This document shows, piece by piece, positions 34,264-42,780 of a DNA stretch of 64,000 bases. The position numbers and the translations under genes are program-made. The stretch's first letter is position 1. Each line of letters starts with the position of its first letter. This DNA is from Hymenobacter monticola (GTDB lineage Bacteria; Bacteroidota; Bacteroidia; Cytophagales; Hymenobacteraceae), in assembly GCF_022811645.1 (NCBI RefSeq), contig NZ_CP094534.1:1488001-1552000 (forward strand), given 5' to 3'. A model generated the notes under the pieces. It was given only the letters and a program-made list of their open reading frames with translations, searched no databases and was not told the DNA's origin.

Positions 34264-34424
34264 GTGAGGCCCAAAGGATGGGCGAGGAAGCAATCAAACC
34301 TGTTCCGAAGCCCGGCCGGGCCCCGCGCTTGCAGACGCGCGGCCCGGCCTGCCAGATTTCCCCGCCGCACTCACAACGGCCAAGGAAACCCGGTGTCTCC
34401 GAAAAAGGCTTTGCCGAAGGCGCG

Positions 34425-34982
34425 CTACTGCACCGTCACGGGGAAAGTCACTTCCACATCGGTATCGCCGGGGCCGGCGGTGCCGTCCTTGGTACCGGGC
34501 TGGTGGCGCAGGGTCACCACCAGGCTGCCCGTGCCGGCGGCGTTGGTTACCAAGCGGGTGACCAGGCCCACGGGCAGGTTTTTCGAGTCGGTATCGGTGC
34601 GGGTGATGGCGAGCAGGCTGGCCGGCGTGGGCGTGTACACGAACAAGTGCTCGTCTTTTTCCTTGGCAATCTCCTCGGAGGTGTTCACCACCGGGTTCTT
34701 GGTTTCGTCGAGCAGCGTGATGGCGCCGGTGTAGGTGGTGTTGGGCCGCAGGTTGAGCGTGCCAATGGTGGGGGCATTGCCGCCGGTGCCGTCCACGTCG
34801 CGCCAGGTTACGGTAGCCGCCGCGCCGCCGCCAGTGGGTGTCAGCACGTAGGTCACCGTCGTGATTTGCTCGTTGTCCTCGTCGGGCGTGGGCTCATCCT
34901 TGTCTTTTTTGCACGAAGCAAAAACGAGCGGAGCGGCCAGCAGCAGGGCGGCCAAACGGAAGCGGGATTGGAAAATGGTCAT
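34425..34982 (-). CDS. Lipoprotein of the metal-receptor locus
   Basis: 185 residues from ATG at 34982. A lipoprotein signal peptide ends in LAAPLVFASCKKDKDEP (lipobox with Cys about residue 22), followed by an acidic linker (TPDEDNEQI) that may act as an outer-membrane export signal. The body is an all-beta domain: TYVLTPTGGGAAATVTWRD, LNLRPNTTYTGAITLLDE, SLVVTLRHQPGTKD and GDTDVEVTFPVTV. Homologues in Flavobacteria and Cytophagia sit next to TonB receptors and are often called type 1 periplasmic binding fold proteins, although the fold is not obvious here. Possibly a surface metal-capture or receptor accessory protein. Confidence 0.78.
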   Translation of the reverse strand: MTIFQSRFRLAALLLAAPLVFASCKKDKDEPTPDEDNEQITTVTYVLTPTGGGAAATVTWRDVDGTGGNAPTIGTLNLRPNTTYTGAITLLDETKNPVVNTSEEIAKEKDEHLFVYTPTPASLLAITRTDTDSKNLPVGLVTRLVTNAAGTGSLVVTLRHQPGTKDGTAGPGDTDVEVTFPVTVQ

Positions 34983-35064
34983 GGGAAAGAGGTGAAAATG
35001 TGAAAAACGTGATTGATTGAATGCGTAAAAAGTTGAAATGGCAGGGCTTGTGCCAGCGCAAAGG

Positions 35065-37479
35065 CTACTTCCGGGCCGCGCCAAAAGCCAGCGGCACGCG
35101 CAGGCGCAGCGTCACGTTGCGGCCCAGCTCGTCGAGGAAGTAGCGGTAGCGGTTCAGGTAGTCGCGGTAGCGCTGGTCGAGCAGGTTGGTGCCCGTCAGG
35201 CTGATGCTCAGCGGCGTGTGGGCGCCCAGCCGGAGCGCGCCGCCCACTTCGGCGTCCAACAGCCAGTAGCCGGCGGGCGGGTCCTGGTAGTCGCGCTGCT
35301 CGTTGTCGCGCGGCACGCGGGTCTGGCGGCGCACGGCCTGCGCACCCACCTGGGCATAGAAGCCACTGAGCCTGTGCGCCGCCGGGCCCGGGGCCTCGTA
35401 GCGCAGCCAGCTTTCCAGCCGGTCGGCGGGGGCTAGTATTAGGTAGTCGTCCAGCCGCAGGTCGCGCTCCACCACCGTGGCGGCTTTCAGACCCAGCGTG
35501 AGGGGCCGCGCCAGCCGGTAGGCCACCAGCAAGTCCAGGCCCCGAAACCGGGCATCGGTCTGCTGGTAGCGGTAGGAGGGAAACAGGCCCCGGATGTCGA
35601 GCACCGGCGCAATGGGCGTCTGGTAGATGTAGTTATCGATGTGGTTTTGGTACACGGTCAGCTCGCCGTTGAGGCGTGGGTGGTCGTGCCAGGTCAGGCT
35701 CAGGGCCAGCGAGCGGGCCGTTTCCGGCCCCAGCGCCGGCGTGCCGGGCGGCCGGGTGATGTCGTAGCCTTCCTCGTAGATGCCGTTGTGCACGCCCTGG
35801 CTGGCGCGCTCGTTAGCGGCGGGGGCGCGCTGCATCAGGCTGGCGTCGGCGCGCAGGGTGAGGTGCGGCCCCAGTTCGCGCACCACCCCGCCCGACAGCG
35901 CCGGCGTAGTGAAGGCAAACTGTTCCTGCACCACATCAAACGCCCCACTCACCCGCGTGGGTCGGCAGGTATCGAGGTGGCGCCGGTCGAGGCGCAGGCC
36001 GGCCTCCAGCAGCCAGGCGCCGGGGTGCCAGCGCCCAATGGCGTAGGCACCGCCCACCGCGTTGGTGTAGTACGGAATGAAAAAGCGGCTGCCCGGCCGG
36101 TAAGTATTGTCCTGATACGTGCCGCTCAAGCCCACTTCGCCGCCAAAGTTGCCGTGCAGGTGGGGCTCCCAGCGCAGGTCGGCGGTGGTGGTTTGGTTGC
36201 GGTAGTCGAGCTCGGGCAGGTTGCGGGCCGCCACGTTGTCGTTGCGCGGCCGGTACTTGTCGTACTCGCCCCGGCGGTCGCTCTGCTGGGCCAGCGTCAG
36301 GTTCAGCCGCCCGCCCCAGCCATTCAGCTTGTAAAAGCTGCTGAGCTTGAGTAAGGTGTGCTGAATCTGCTGGTAAGGCCGGTCCAGGTCGTAGCTGAAG
36401 GAGGCCGGCAGCGGTGGCACCGACTCGTCCCGCGCCGCCCGGTTCCAGTTTTCCGGCACCGGGTATAGGCCCAGCTTGGCATTGTACTGGCTCAGAAACA
36501 CCTCCGTACCCCAGCGCGCCTTGCGCCAGCCCACCGCGCCCGAGTAGTTGTACTCGGCCAGCGCGGTGGAGCTTATCCAATAATCCGGCGTGCGCGACAG
36601 GCCCGCTCGGCGCACGGTGCCCTGCGCCCGCCACGCCAGCGCCGGCAGCTTTTTCGGCGAGCCCTGCGCCGTGGCCGACGCCGCCCCCAGGCCGTTGTTG
36701 CTGGCCCCCACCAAATGCACCTCGCCGGTGGTGCCGGCCGAATCGGGCAGGGCCGCCGGCTGCACCAGCACCACCCCACCAATGGCGTCGGCGCCGTAGC
36801 GCACGCCGGCCGCACCCTTCACCACCGCCAGCTGCGAGGCCACGAAGGGGTCGATTTCGGGTCCGTGGTCCTGGCCCCACTGCTGGCCTTCCTGCCGCAC
36901 CCCGTTGTTCAGCAAGGCTACGCGGTTGGAATGCAAGCCGTGTATCATGGGCTTGAACACGTTCGGGCCGGTCTGGATGGCCGCCACGCCGCTCACTTTC
37001 AGCAGGGCCTCGCCCAGGCCCTGGCCGCGGGTGGCGGCCAGGTCGCGCCCGGTTAGCGCGGCCGTGGCCTGGGTGGCAGTGGCCGGTGCGGCCTGTCCGC
37101 GCACCACCGCGCCCTGCAGCTGCACGGCATCGGGGTGCAGCTGGAAGTTGCGCACCTCCGAGGTGGCCACGCGCATCTCCAGGGCTTCGGGGCGGTAGCC
37201 CACAAAGCTCACCTCCAGGTGATAGAACCCCGGGCAGACGTGAAAGTGATAGTTGCCGAGGGCGTCGGTGGGGCTCACTTCGCCGGTTTCGAGCAGGCGC
37301 ACGGTGGCGCCGGGCAACAGCGTGCCCGTTTCGTGGTCGGCCACGCGGCCAGCCAGGGCCAGCGTGCAGTTGGCTTGCGCGCCCGCTGTTTGCGCCCGGC
37401 CCGGCTGGGCCAGTAGGCCCGCTAGTGCCATGCCCAGCCACACCGCAGCGCGGCCCGGCAGGCAGGAAACAATACCCAT
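35065..37479 (-). CDS. TonB-dependent outer membrane receptor, second ZnuD-like paralogue
   Basis: 804 residues with a signal peptide (AVWLGMALAGLLAQPGRA), a carboxypeptidase-like domain (about 40-120, LALAGRVADHETGTLLPGAT), a plug (about 125-240, LGEALLKVSGVAAIQTG and NNGVRQEGQQWGQDHGPEID) and a barrel ending in LRLRVPLAFGAARK. The NNG.RQEGQQWG..HG.EID motif is shared with the receptor at 31764-34229. The segment LMQRAPAANERASQGVHNGI matches the same ZnuD-like signature. It lies 82 bases upstream of the lipoprotein gene and 107 bases after the small His-containing gene, in one direction, so an operon is likely. Confidence 0.85.
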   Translation of the reverse strand: MGIVSCLPGRAAVWLGMALAGLLAQPGRAQTAGAQANCTLALAGRVADHETGTLLPGATVRLLETGEVSPTDALGNYHFHVCPGFYHLEVSFVGYRPEALEMRVATSEVRNFQLHPDAVQLQGAVVRGQAAPATATQATAALTGRDLAATRGQGLGEALLKVSGVAAIQTGPNVFKPMIHGLHSNRVALLNNGVRQEGQQWGQDHGPEIDPFVASQLAVVKGAAGVRYGADAIGGVVLVQPAALPDSAGTTGEVHLVGASNNGLGAASATAQGSPKKLPALAWRAQGTVRRAGLSRTPDYWISSTALAEYNYSGAVGWRKARWGTEVFLSQYNAKLGLYPVPENWNRAARDESVPPLPASFSYDLDRPYQQIQHTLLKLSSFYKLNGWGGRLNLTLAQQSDRRGEYDKYRPRNDNVAARNLPELDYRNQTTTADLRWEPHLHGNFGGEVGLSGTYQDNTYRPGSRFFIPYYTNAVGGAYAIGRWHPGAWLLEAGLRLDRRHLDTCRPTRVSGAFDVVQEQFAFTTPALSGGVVRELGPHLTLRADASLMQRAPAANERASQGVHNGIYEEGYDITRPPGTPALGPETARSLALSLTWHDHPRLNGELTVYQNHIDNYIYQTPIAPVLDIRGLFPSYRYQQTDARFRGLDLLVAYRLARPLTLGLKAATVVERDLRLDDYLILAPADRLESWLRYEAPGPAAHRLSGFYAQVGAQAVRRQTRVPRDNEQRDYQDPPAGYWLLDAEVGGALRLGAHTPLSISLTGTNLLDQRYRDYLNRYRYFLDELGRNVTLRLRVPLAFGAARK

Positions 37480-37586
37480 GAAAAATGCAGGTGAGCCGCC
37501 CGCAGGCGGCGTAAGCGCAAGCCGGCCCCAGACCGCGGCGCAGTCGGGGCAGGGCGTAGCTTAAAATCGGAAAGCCAGGGTGCCGC

Positions 37587-37931
37587 TTAGGCGGCCGGCG
37601 GGCCACGCAGCTGAGCCGGCTCCCGCGCAATCCAGGGGGCCGTGGCCACCGTGGGCACAGGCAGGGTAGCAAAGCACGGGCGCGCAACCGGCACCGGCAC
37701 CAGAATGGGCGCCCCGGCCACAAACGGCACGTTGTAGAAGTCTTCTACCTGGCAGTGCTTGTGCTCTTTGCTGATGAGGGCTTTGCCCTTGTGCCGGAAG
37801 GCCGGAGCCTGGGCGGGCTCCTCAGTGGTGTGCTCGTGGCCGTGCAGCGCTAGCACCCACGCCTCCGGCAGCAGCGTCCGCACGAGGCAGAGCAGCAACA
37901 GTAGGGCGAGGTGAGAACGCAGGGCTTGCAC
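37587..37931 (-). CDS. Small exported protein with His-containing segments, first gene of the receptor locus
   Basis: 114 residues starting with GTG at 37931. A hydrophobic leader (LALLLLLCLVRTLLP) is followed by WVLALHGHEHTTEE, HKGKALISKEHKHCQVEDFY and a proline/valine-rich hydrophobic end. The HGHEH and HKHC groups could bind a transition metal. I do not recognise a named family, though similar short exported proteins precede TonB receptors in related genomes. The GTG lies four bases after CATCTTTG, one base off the -7 consensus, and within a TTGCA-N3-TGCAA dyad. Confidence 0.65.
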   Translation of the reverse strand: MQALRSHLALLLLLCLVRTLLPEAWVLALHGHEHTTEEPAQAPAFRHKGKALISKEHKHCQVEDFYNVPFVAGAPILVPVPVARPCFATLPVPTVATAPWIAREPAQLRGPPAA

Positions 37932-37943
37932 AATGCAAAGATG
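37926..37943 (-). promoter_or_regulatory. Dyad and -7 box over the start of the receptor locus
   Basis: TTGCA (37926-37930) and TGCAA (37934-37938) form a dyad that overlaps the presumed transcription start and the GTG codon; CATCTTTG (minus strand 37943-37936) lies directly upstream. A repressor such as Zur could bind here; this is inferred from position and symmetry only. Confidence 0.4.
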
Positions 37944-38073
37944 GGGGAAAACGACGAAAGCTGCCTGTTCGAAAAAAAGTTGCTAAATTTTGGGCTTGAG
38001 GCAATCCAACCTGCTACGCTATTACGTAGGGCCCTCGGCTTCTGGCTCAAAGCCACTTGTTAACGACCTTTTT

Positions 38074-38571
38074 GTGATAATTACCAGCATTCCGGACCTT
38101 TCGCTGCAATATGATGAAGCCCTGAGCTTGTTGCGCGTGGAATGGGCCGCGGGCGAAGACATGCGCAGCTTCCGCAGCAGCGCCGAATTGCTGCTGCAAC
38201 TGGTGAATAAGCACAGCATTCGCCACATGCTACTGGAAATGAACACCTTTCCGGATATCTCGGTGTACGACCAGGTATGGCTGGGGGTGAACTGGATGCC
38301 CGTGCTGGTGAAGCTGCCCCTCGAGCAGGTGGTGGTGGTCATCAGCCGCCGCCGGGTACACAACCAACTGGCCATCGATTCGCTGATTGCCTTGTTTCGG
38401 CCGTTCATTCGGTTCGACATCCAGTTTTTTTCCACGGTCGTGCCCGGCCTGCACTGGCTCAGCGACTATTCCGGCCGGGTGCCCGGCCTGATGGCCGAGT
38501 GGGACGCCGTGCACGGCACCGGCCCGGCACCCGGCAACGTGAGCGAGCCCCGGCCCATGTACATGCTGTAG
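38074..38571 (+). CDS. STAS-like conserved protein of Hymenobacter relatives
   Basis: 165 residues from GTG at 38074; TTG at 37990 is a less likely start because the family pattern begins with VIITSIPDLSLQYDEAL. An alpha/beta fold is suggested by alternating strands and helices: LLRVEWAAGEDMRSF, RSSAELLLQLVNKHSIRHML, LEMNTFPDISVYDQVWLG, QVVVVISRRRVHNQLAIDSL. This resembles the SpoIIAA/STAS-like proteins that many Hymenobacter genomes carry in several copies. No catalytic motif is seen, and the partner is unknown. The C-terminal 25 residues are Pro-rich and probably flexible. Confidence 0.65.
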   Translation: MIITSIPDLSLQYDEALSLLRVEWAAGEDMRSFRSSAELLLQLVNKHSIRHMLLEMNTFPDISVYDQVWLGVNWMPVLVKLPLEQVVVVISRRRVHNQLAIDSLIALFRPFIRFDIQFFSTVVPGLHWLSDYSGRVPGLMAEWDAVHGTGPAPGNVSEPRPMYML

Positions 38572-38617
38572 AGGGCTGCCGGCACGCGCGTACAGCGCAA
38601 TGGCAACGTCCGGCCTC

Positions 38618-38661
38618 GCTGTCAGATTGACAGCACCATACCCCTTGGAACGGGCTTTGAA
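38618..38661 (+). promoter_or_regulatory. Palindrome and sigma-54-like element upstream of htpG
   Basis: GCTGTCA, GAT, TGACAGC (38618-38634) is a perfect 7 bp dyad. After 11 bases follows TGGAACG-N4-TTGAA (38646-38661), which resembles the sigma-54 consensus TGGCACG-N4-TTGCW but lacks the GC at -12. A heat-shock control site is inferred because of its place 70-115 bases before htpG. Confidence 0.45.
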
Positions 38662-38733
38662 TGCCGGGTAGGATGCGCCAGGGCGCCCCGCGCCCCGCCA
38701 TTCCGTCTGTTTTCAACCGTTCCACTTTATATC

Positions 38734-40563
38734 ATGCAAGAAACCGGCTCCATCTCCATCCACACCGAGAACATCTTCCCCATCATCAAGAAGTTCTTGT
38801 ATTCCGACCACGAAATCTTCCTGCGGGAACTGGTCAGCAATGCCGTTGATGCCACCCAAAAGCTGAAGAGCCTGGCCCAGCTGGGCGAGTACCAGGGCGA
38901 CCTCGGCGAGCTGAAAGTGCGCGTGACCGTGGACAAAGAAGCCCGCAAAATCACGATTTCCGACCACGGCCTGGGCATGACGGCCGAGGAAATCAAGAAG
39001 TACATCAACCAGATTGCCTTCTCCGGTGCCACCGAGTTCGTGGAGCAGTACAAGGAGAAGGACGCCAACGCCAAAGACCAGATTATCGGGCAGTTCGGCC
39101 TGGGCTTCTACTCGGCCTTCATGGTGGCCAAGGAAGTGGAAATCTGGTCGAAGTCGTACAAAGACGACACCCTGACGGCCCACTGGACCTGCGATGGCAG
39201 CACCGAGTTCACCCTCGAAGAAACCGAAGGCGAGCACGCCAAAGCCGAGCGCGGCACGGACGTGGTGCTGCACGTGGCCGAAGATTCGGACGAGTTCCTG
39301 GAGGAGGGCCGCCTGCGCGGCATCCTGGCCAAATACTGCCGCTTTCTGCCCATTCAGATTGAGTTTGAGGGCGAACTCATCAACGACACGAACCCCATCT
39401 GGACCAAGCAGCCCAGCGAGCTGACCGATGAGGACTACAAGAAATTCTACCAGGAGCTCTACCCCATGAGCGCCGACGAGCCCCTGTTTTGGATTCACCT
39501 GAACGTGGACTACCCGTTCAACCTCACGGGTATTCTGTACTTCCCGAAGGTGAAGGACGAGCTGCAGTTCCAGCGCAACAAGATTCAGCTCTACTCGCGC
39601 CAGGTGTTCATCACCGATGAGGTGAAGGACGTGGTGCCCGAGTTCCTGATGCTGCTACACGGCGTGATTGACTCGCCCGACATCCCGCTGAACGTGAGCC
39701 GCAGCTTCCTGCAGGCCGACGCCGCGGTGAAGAAAATCAACACCTACATCACCAAGAAGGTGGCCGACAAGCTAAGCAGCCTGTTCAAGCAGGACCGCGC
39801 CGGCTACGAGGAGAAATGGTCTGACATCGGCCTGTTCGTGAAGTACGGCATGCTCTCCGACGACAAGTTCTATGACAAGGCCAAGGACTTCGTGCTGCTC
39901 AAGAACGTAGACGGCAAGCTGTTCACCCTGAACGAGTACACCGAGCACGTGCAGGCCAACCAGCAGGACAAGAACGACAACACGGTGGTGCTTTACACCA
40001 ACGACGCCGAAGCCCAGCACAGCTTTGTGGCCGCCGCACAGGACCGGGGTTACGACGTGCTGAACTTCGACCAGGTGCTCGACCCGCACTTCGTGGGCCT
40101 GCTGGAGCAGAAGCTCGAAAAAACCAGCTTCAAGCGCGTGGATGCCGACACGGTGAGCAAACTCATCGAGAAGGACGACGCCACCGAAAGCGTGCTGAGC
40201 GAAGACGACACCAAGAAGCTGGAAGAAACCTTCACGTCGGCCATCTCCAACCCGGCCATGCATGTGAAGGTGGCCGCCCTCTCGCCCCAGGACGCCCCGG
40301 TGGTCATCACCCAAAACGAGTTCATGCGCCGCATGAAGGACATGCAGCGCACCGGCGGCGGGGGCGGCATGCAGATGTTTGGCGCCTTCCCCGAGTCGTA
40401 CGACGTGACCGTGAACGCCAATCACCCGCTGGTGAGCAAGGTGCTGGCCGACGGCGGTGACCAGCTGGCCAAGCAGGCGTTTGACCTGGCCCTGCTCTCG
40501 CAAGGCCTGCTGAAAGGCGAGGCGCTGACGGCCTTCGTGAAGCGCAGCACCGAACTGCTGTAA
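38734..40563 (+). CDS. htpG: Molecular chaperone HtpG (Hsp90)
   Basis: A 609-residue ATP-dependent dimeric chaperone of the cytoplasm. The GHKL ATPase domain is at about 1-220: NIFPIIKKFLYSDHEIFLRE with the ATP-contacting LVSNAVDA, the ISDHGLGMT loop (Asp and Gly contacts), GQFGLGFYSAFMV and the WTCDGSTEFTLEE strand. The middle domain includes YYPNFN-like FPKVKDELQFQRNKIQLYSRQ and LNVSRSFLQADAAVKKI with the catalytic Arg. The C-terminal dimerisation domain ends without the eukaryotic MEEVD. Length and motifs are normal. It has its own control region and a strong terminator. Confidence 0.96.
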   Translation: MQETGSISIHTENIFPIIKKFLYSDHEIFLRELVSNAVDATQKLKSLAQLGEYQGDLGELKVRVTVDKEARKITISDHGLGMTAEEIKKYINQIAFSGATEFVEQYKEKDANAKDQIIGQFGLGFYSAFMVAKEVEIWSKSYKDDTLTAHWTCDGSTEFTLEETEGEHAKAERGTDVVLHVAEDSDEFLEEGRLRGILAKYCRFLPIQIEFEGELINDTNPIWTKQPSELTDEDYKKFYQELYPMSADEPLFWIHLNVDYPFNLTGILYFPKVKDELQFQRNKIQLYSRQVFITDEVKDVVPEFLMLLHGVIDSPDIPLNVSRSFLQADAAVKKINTYITKKVADKLSSLFKQDRAGYEEKWSDIGLFVKYGMLSDDKFYDKAKDFVLLKNVDGKLFTLNEYTEHVQANQQDKNDNTVVLYTNDAEAQHSFVAAAQDRGYDVLNFDQVLDPHFVGLLEQKLEKTSFKRVDADTVSKLIEKDDATESVLSEDDTKKLEETFTSAISNPAMHVKVAALSPQDAPVVITQNEFMRRMKDMQRTGGGGGMQMFGAFPESYDVTVNANHPLVSKVLADGGDQLAKQAFDLALLSQGLLKGEALTAFVKRSTELL

Positions 40564-40600
40564 GAACGTGTACCGCGAAGCTCCGCTTCGCCTCGCGTTG
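40564..40600. repeat. Half copy of a family A element (A3)
   Basis: Directly after the htpG stop, GAACGTGTACCGCGAAGCTC continues with CGCTTCG and is related to the left arms of A1 and A2. The right arm is missing and replaced by the htpG terminator. It is again between convergent genes. Confidence 0.6.
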
Positions 40601-40604
40601 AACG

Positions 40605-40642
40605 AAAACGCCTGAAGCCGCTCAAGCTTCAGGCGTTTTTTG
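40605..40642. terminator. Bidirectional terminator between htpG and the peroxidase gene
   Basis: AAAACGCCTGAAG (40605-40617) pairs with CTTCAGGCGTTTT (40627-40639), followed by more T on the plus strand and with A before it for the minus strand. Confidence 0.9.
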
Positions 40643-40656
40643 TGCCTGCGGCAATC

Positions 40657-42561
40657 CTAGTGCTGCCCCGCCGTATCGGTCAAAGCCACCAGAAAAGCTT
40701 TCAAATCGGCCACGTCGCGGGGCGTCAGGTGCAGCTTGTCGGGCGGCAGGGTCTGATTGTCGACGGCTATGCCCAGGCCCAAGCCGCCTCCCTCGTTGTA
40801 GAAATGCAGCACTTCTTCCAGCGTGCGGTACTGGCCATTGTGCATGTAGGGAGCGGTGAGGGCCACGTTGCGCAGCGTAGGCGTTTTGAAGGCATGGCGC
40901 AGTGGGGCCAGCTTGGTGTGCACGTAGCGGCCTTCGTCGGGGTCGAGACGGCGGGAGCCGGGCCGCTCGGGCACGCCCAGTACCTCGGCCTCCGAGTCCT
41001 GGAAGGCGGGCGGCGCAGTGCCGTTGGTGAGGGGCAGAAAGTGACAGGTGGCGCAGCGGGCCCGGCCGGCAAACAGGTTGAAGCCCCGCACGGCGGCGGC
41101 ATCGAGCACGGCGCCCTTGTCGCCGCGCACGTAGCGGTCGAAGGGCGCGTTCAGGCGCACGAGGCTGCGCTCGTAGGCCGCCAGCGCGTTCTGGATGCGA
41201 ACGGGGCTCACCAGCGGGCCACCGGAGGCCTCACTCTCTGGAAACGCCTGGCGAAACTGCGCGGCGTAGCGCGGCTGTCGAGCCAGGCGGCCGGCGGCAG
41301 CATCCAGGGAGCCGTGCATTTCATCGCGGCTGCCCACCACGTCGATGGCCTGATTTTCAAGGGTGGGGGCGCGCATATCGGCAAACTGCGCAGCCTGCAG
41401 GCCGGCGTTGAGGATGGTGGGCGTGTTGCGGCGCAGGGTGCCGCCGCTGAGCGTGGCGCTCAAGGCCAGCCCGTCGGTGAAGGCACGGCCCGGCTGGTGG
41501 CAGGAGGCGCAGGAGCGGCCGCCGCCCCCGCTTAGCACGGGGTCGAAAAACAGCTGCCGGCCCAGCGCCACCTTGGCGGATTTGCTGAACCACTGCCGGT
41601 TGCCGGTGTAGAAGTCGGGATTGAAGGCGTCGGTATCAAACAGCGTAGCCGCTTCCGGGCGCAGCGCCCGTAGTTCGCCGGGAAACGGAGCGATGTCCAG
41701 TTGCCGCTCCAGCGCCAGCAGGCCGCGCCCCAGGGGGTTGGCCAGGTTGCGCACGAAGGCCAGCCGGTCGAACGCCGCGAAATCTGGCTGGCGCTGCAGG
41801 GCGGCGCGGGCGGCGGACAGCTGCGCCAGCGGCCCGGCCTTGTCATTTGTCGTCGTGGCGTAAAGGCGCAGCGGGGCTTCGAGGGCAGCCAGCGCGGCGG
41901 CGGCTTCGGGCAATGTAGCAGCGGGCGAGAGCGGTGTGTCAAAGCCCGTGATGCCCAGCGCCACCACCCGAAACACTTGCTGCCGCAGCGCGTCGAACAC
42001 GTGAGCATCGGTGAATTCCTGGTCGGCCCAGGCCAACTGCAGGGCCCGCACCTGCCGGCGCAGGCGGCCCACCTGCCGCCGCAGCTCGCCCCGCGCGGCT
42101 GAGTCCTGCGCCGCCGGGGCCGGGCTGGGGTAGAGTAGGGGTTCGATGACTTGCAGGCCAGCCGGCTCAAACATCTTGGTTTCCTCAACTTCTACTTCGG
42201 CCACCGGCGCTCCGTTCACCAGCTTGCTGGTGGCCGGCAAGAAGTATTCGGTGAAGGGCTCCACCTGCTTGTAGGCCAGTCGGCAGCGCCGAAACGCAAG
42301 CCGCAGCGAATCGACGGGCAACGGCTGGCTGATGGGCCGTTGCGTCAGCGGCAACAGCTCCTGGTCGATGCGCTTGACCAGCGACTCTAGGTCGCGGGCT
42401 ACGGCCGCTTTCAACCGGGCGGGACGGGAGTTGGCCTGCTCGGTCGTCTGGCCGGTAGGGGAGGAGTCGGGCGGCGCGGTCTGCTGGCCGCCTTCGGAAT
42501 GGCAGTAGCTTAAGCCTACAACCAAGCACAAGCCGGCGAAAGCAGCGAAACGGTTTTTCAT
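40657..42561 (-). CDS. Di-heme cytochrome c peroxidase with N-terminal imelysin-like domain
   Basis: 634 residues. After a leader (AAFAGLCLVVGLSYCHSE) comes a helical N-terminal part (about 45-290) with FEPAGLQVIEPLLYPS, which resembles the GxHxxE core of imelysin/EfeO proteins but with Gln for His. The C-terminal part (about 320-630) is a MauG/CcpA-type di-heme peroxidase with heme sites SCASCHQPGRAF and RCATCHFLP, and the segments NTPTILNAGL, TPTLRNVALTAPYMHNGQY and LEEVLHFYNEGG. It should be periplasmic and may reduce H2O2 or oxidise an iron-bound partner. It lies downstream of the PhoX-like gene in the same direction. Confidence 0.88.
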   Translation of the reverse strand: MKNRFAAFAGLCLVVGLSYCHSEGGQQTAPPDSSPTGQTTEQANSRPARLKAAVARDLESLVKRIDQELLPLTQRPISQPLPVDSLRLAFRRCRLAYKQVEPFTEYFLPATSKLVNGAPVAEVEVEETKMFEPAGLQVIEPLLYPSPAPAAQDSAARGELRRQVGRLRRQVRALQLAWADQEFTDAHVFDALRQQVFRVVALGITGFDTPLSPAATLPEAAAALAALEAPLRLYATTTNDKAGPLAQLSAARAALQRQPDFAAFDRLAFVRNLANPLGRGLLALERQLDIAPFPGELRALRPEAATLFDTDAFNPDFYTGNRQWFSKSAKVALGRQLFFDPVLSGGGGRSCASCHQPGRAFTDGLALSATLSGGTLRRNTPTILNAGLQAAQFADMRAPTLENQAIDVVGSRDEMHGSLDAAAGRLARQPRYAAQFRQAFPESEASGGPLVSPVRIQNALAAYERSLVRLNAPFDRYVRGDKGAVLDAAAVRGFNLFAGRARCATCHFLPLTNGTAPPAFQDSEAEVLGVPERPGSRRLDPDEGRYVHTKLAPLRHAFKTPTLRNVALTAPYMHNGQYRTLEEVLHFYNEGGGLGLGIAVDNQTLPPDKLHLTPRDVADLKAFLVALTDTAGQH

Positions 42562-42588
42562 CAAAAAAAGGAGGTGGCTCACGGGGCC

Positions 42589-42689
42589 GAACGACGTAGG
42601 GGCGGGGCTTGCCCCCGCCCGGGCGTTTGCGCCGTCTCAACGATTTCGCTCAACGATGGGCGGGGGCAGGCCCCGCCCCTACGTCGTTC
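42589..42689. repeat. Family G inverted repeat, GC-only arms
   Basis: Arms of 32 bp at 42589-42620 and 42658-42689 with one mismatch (start GAACGACGTAGGGGCGGGG). Each arm is also a hairpin (GGGCGGGGC with GCCCCCGCCC). It lies between the peroxidase start (42561) and the PhoX-like stop (42781). Confidence 0.9.
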
Positions 42690-42724
42690 AGCGCACTCGG
42701 CCGGCGTAGGAGCCAAAAGCCAGA

Positions 42725-42757
42725 AAACACCCCCCGCCGAAGCCGGCAGAGGGTGTT
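42725..42757 (-). terminator. Terminator of the PhoX-like gene
   Basis: On the minus strand AACACCC (42757-42751) pairs with GGGTGTT (42732-42726), with a GCCGGC inner stem, followed by TTTCTGG. Confidence 0.7.
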
Positions 42758-42780
42758 GGGAATATTTCGCAAATGGCTGC

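Noticed and set aside
35936..37723. 595-aa minus-strand frame overlapping the second TonB receptor
   Set aside because: Out-of-frame reading of the receptor gene; the receptor frame has signal peptide, plug and barrel.
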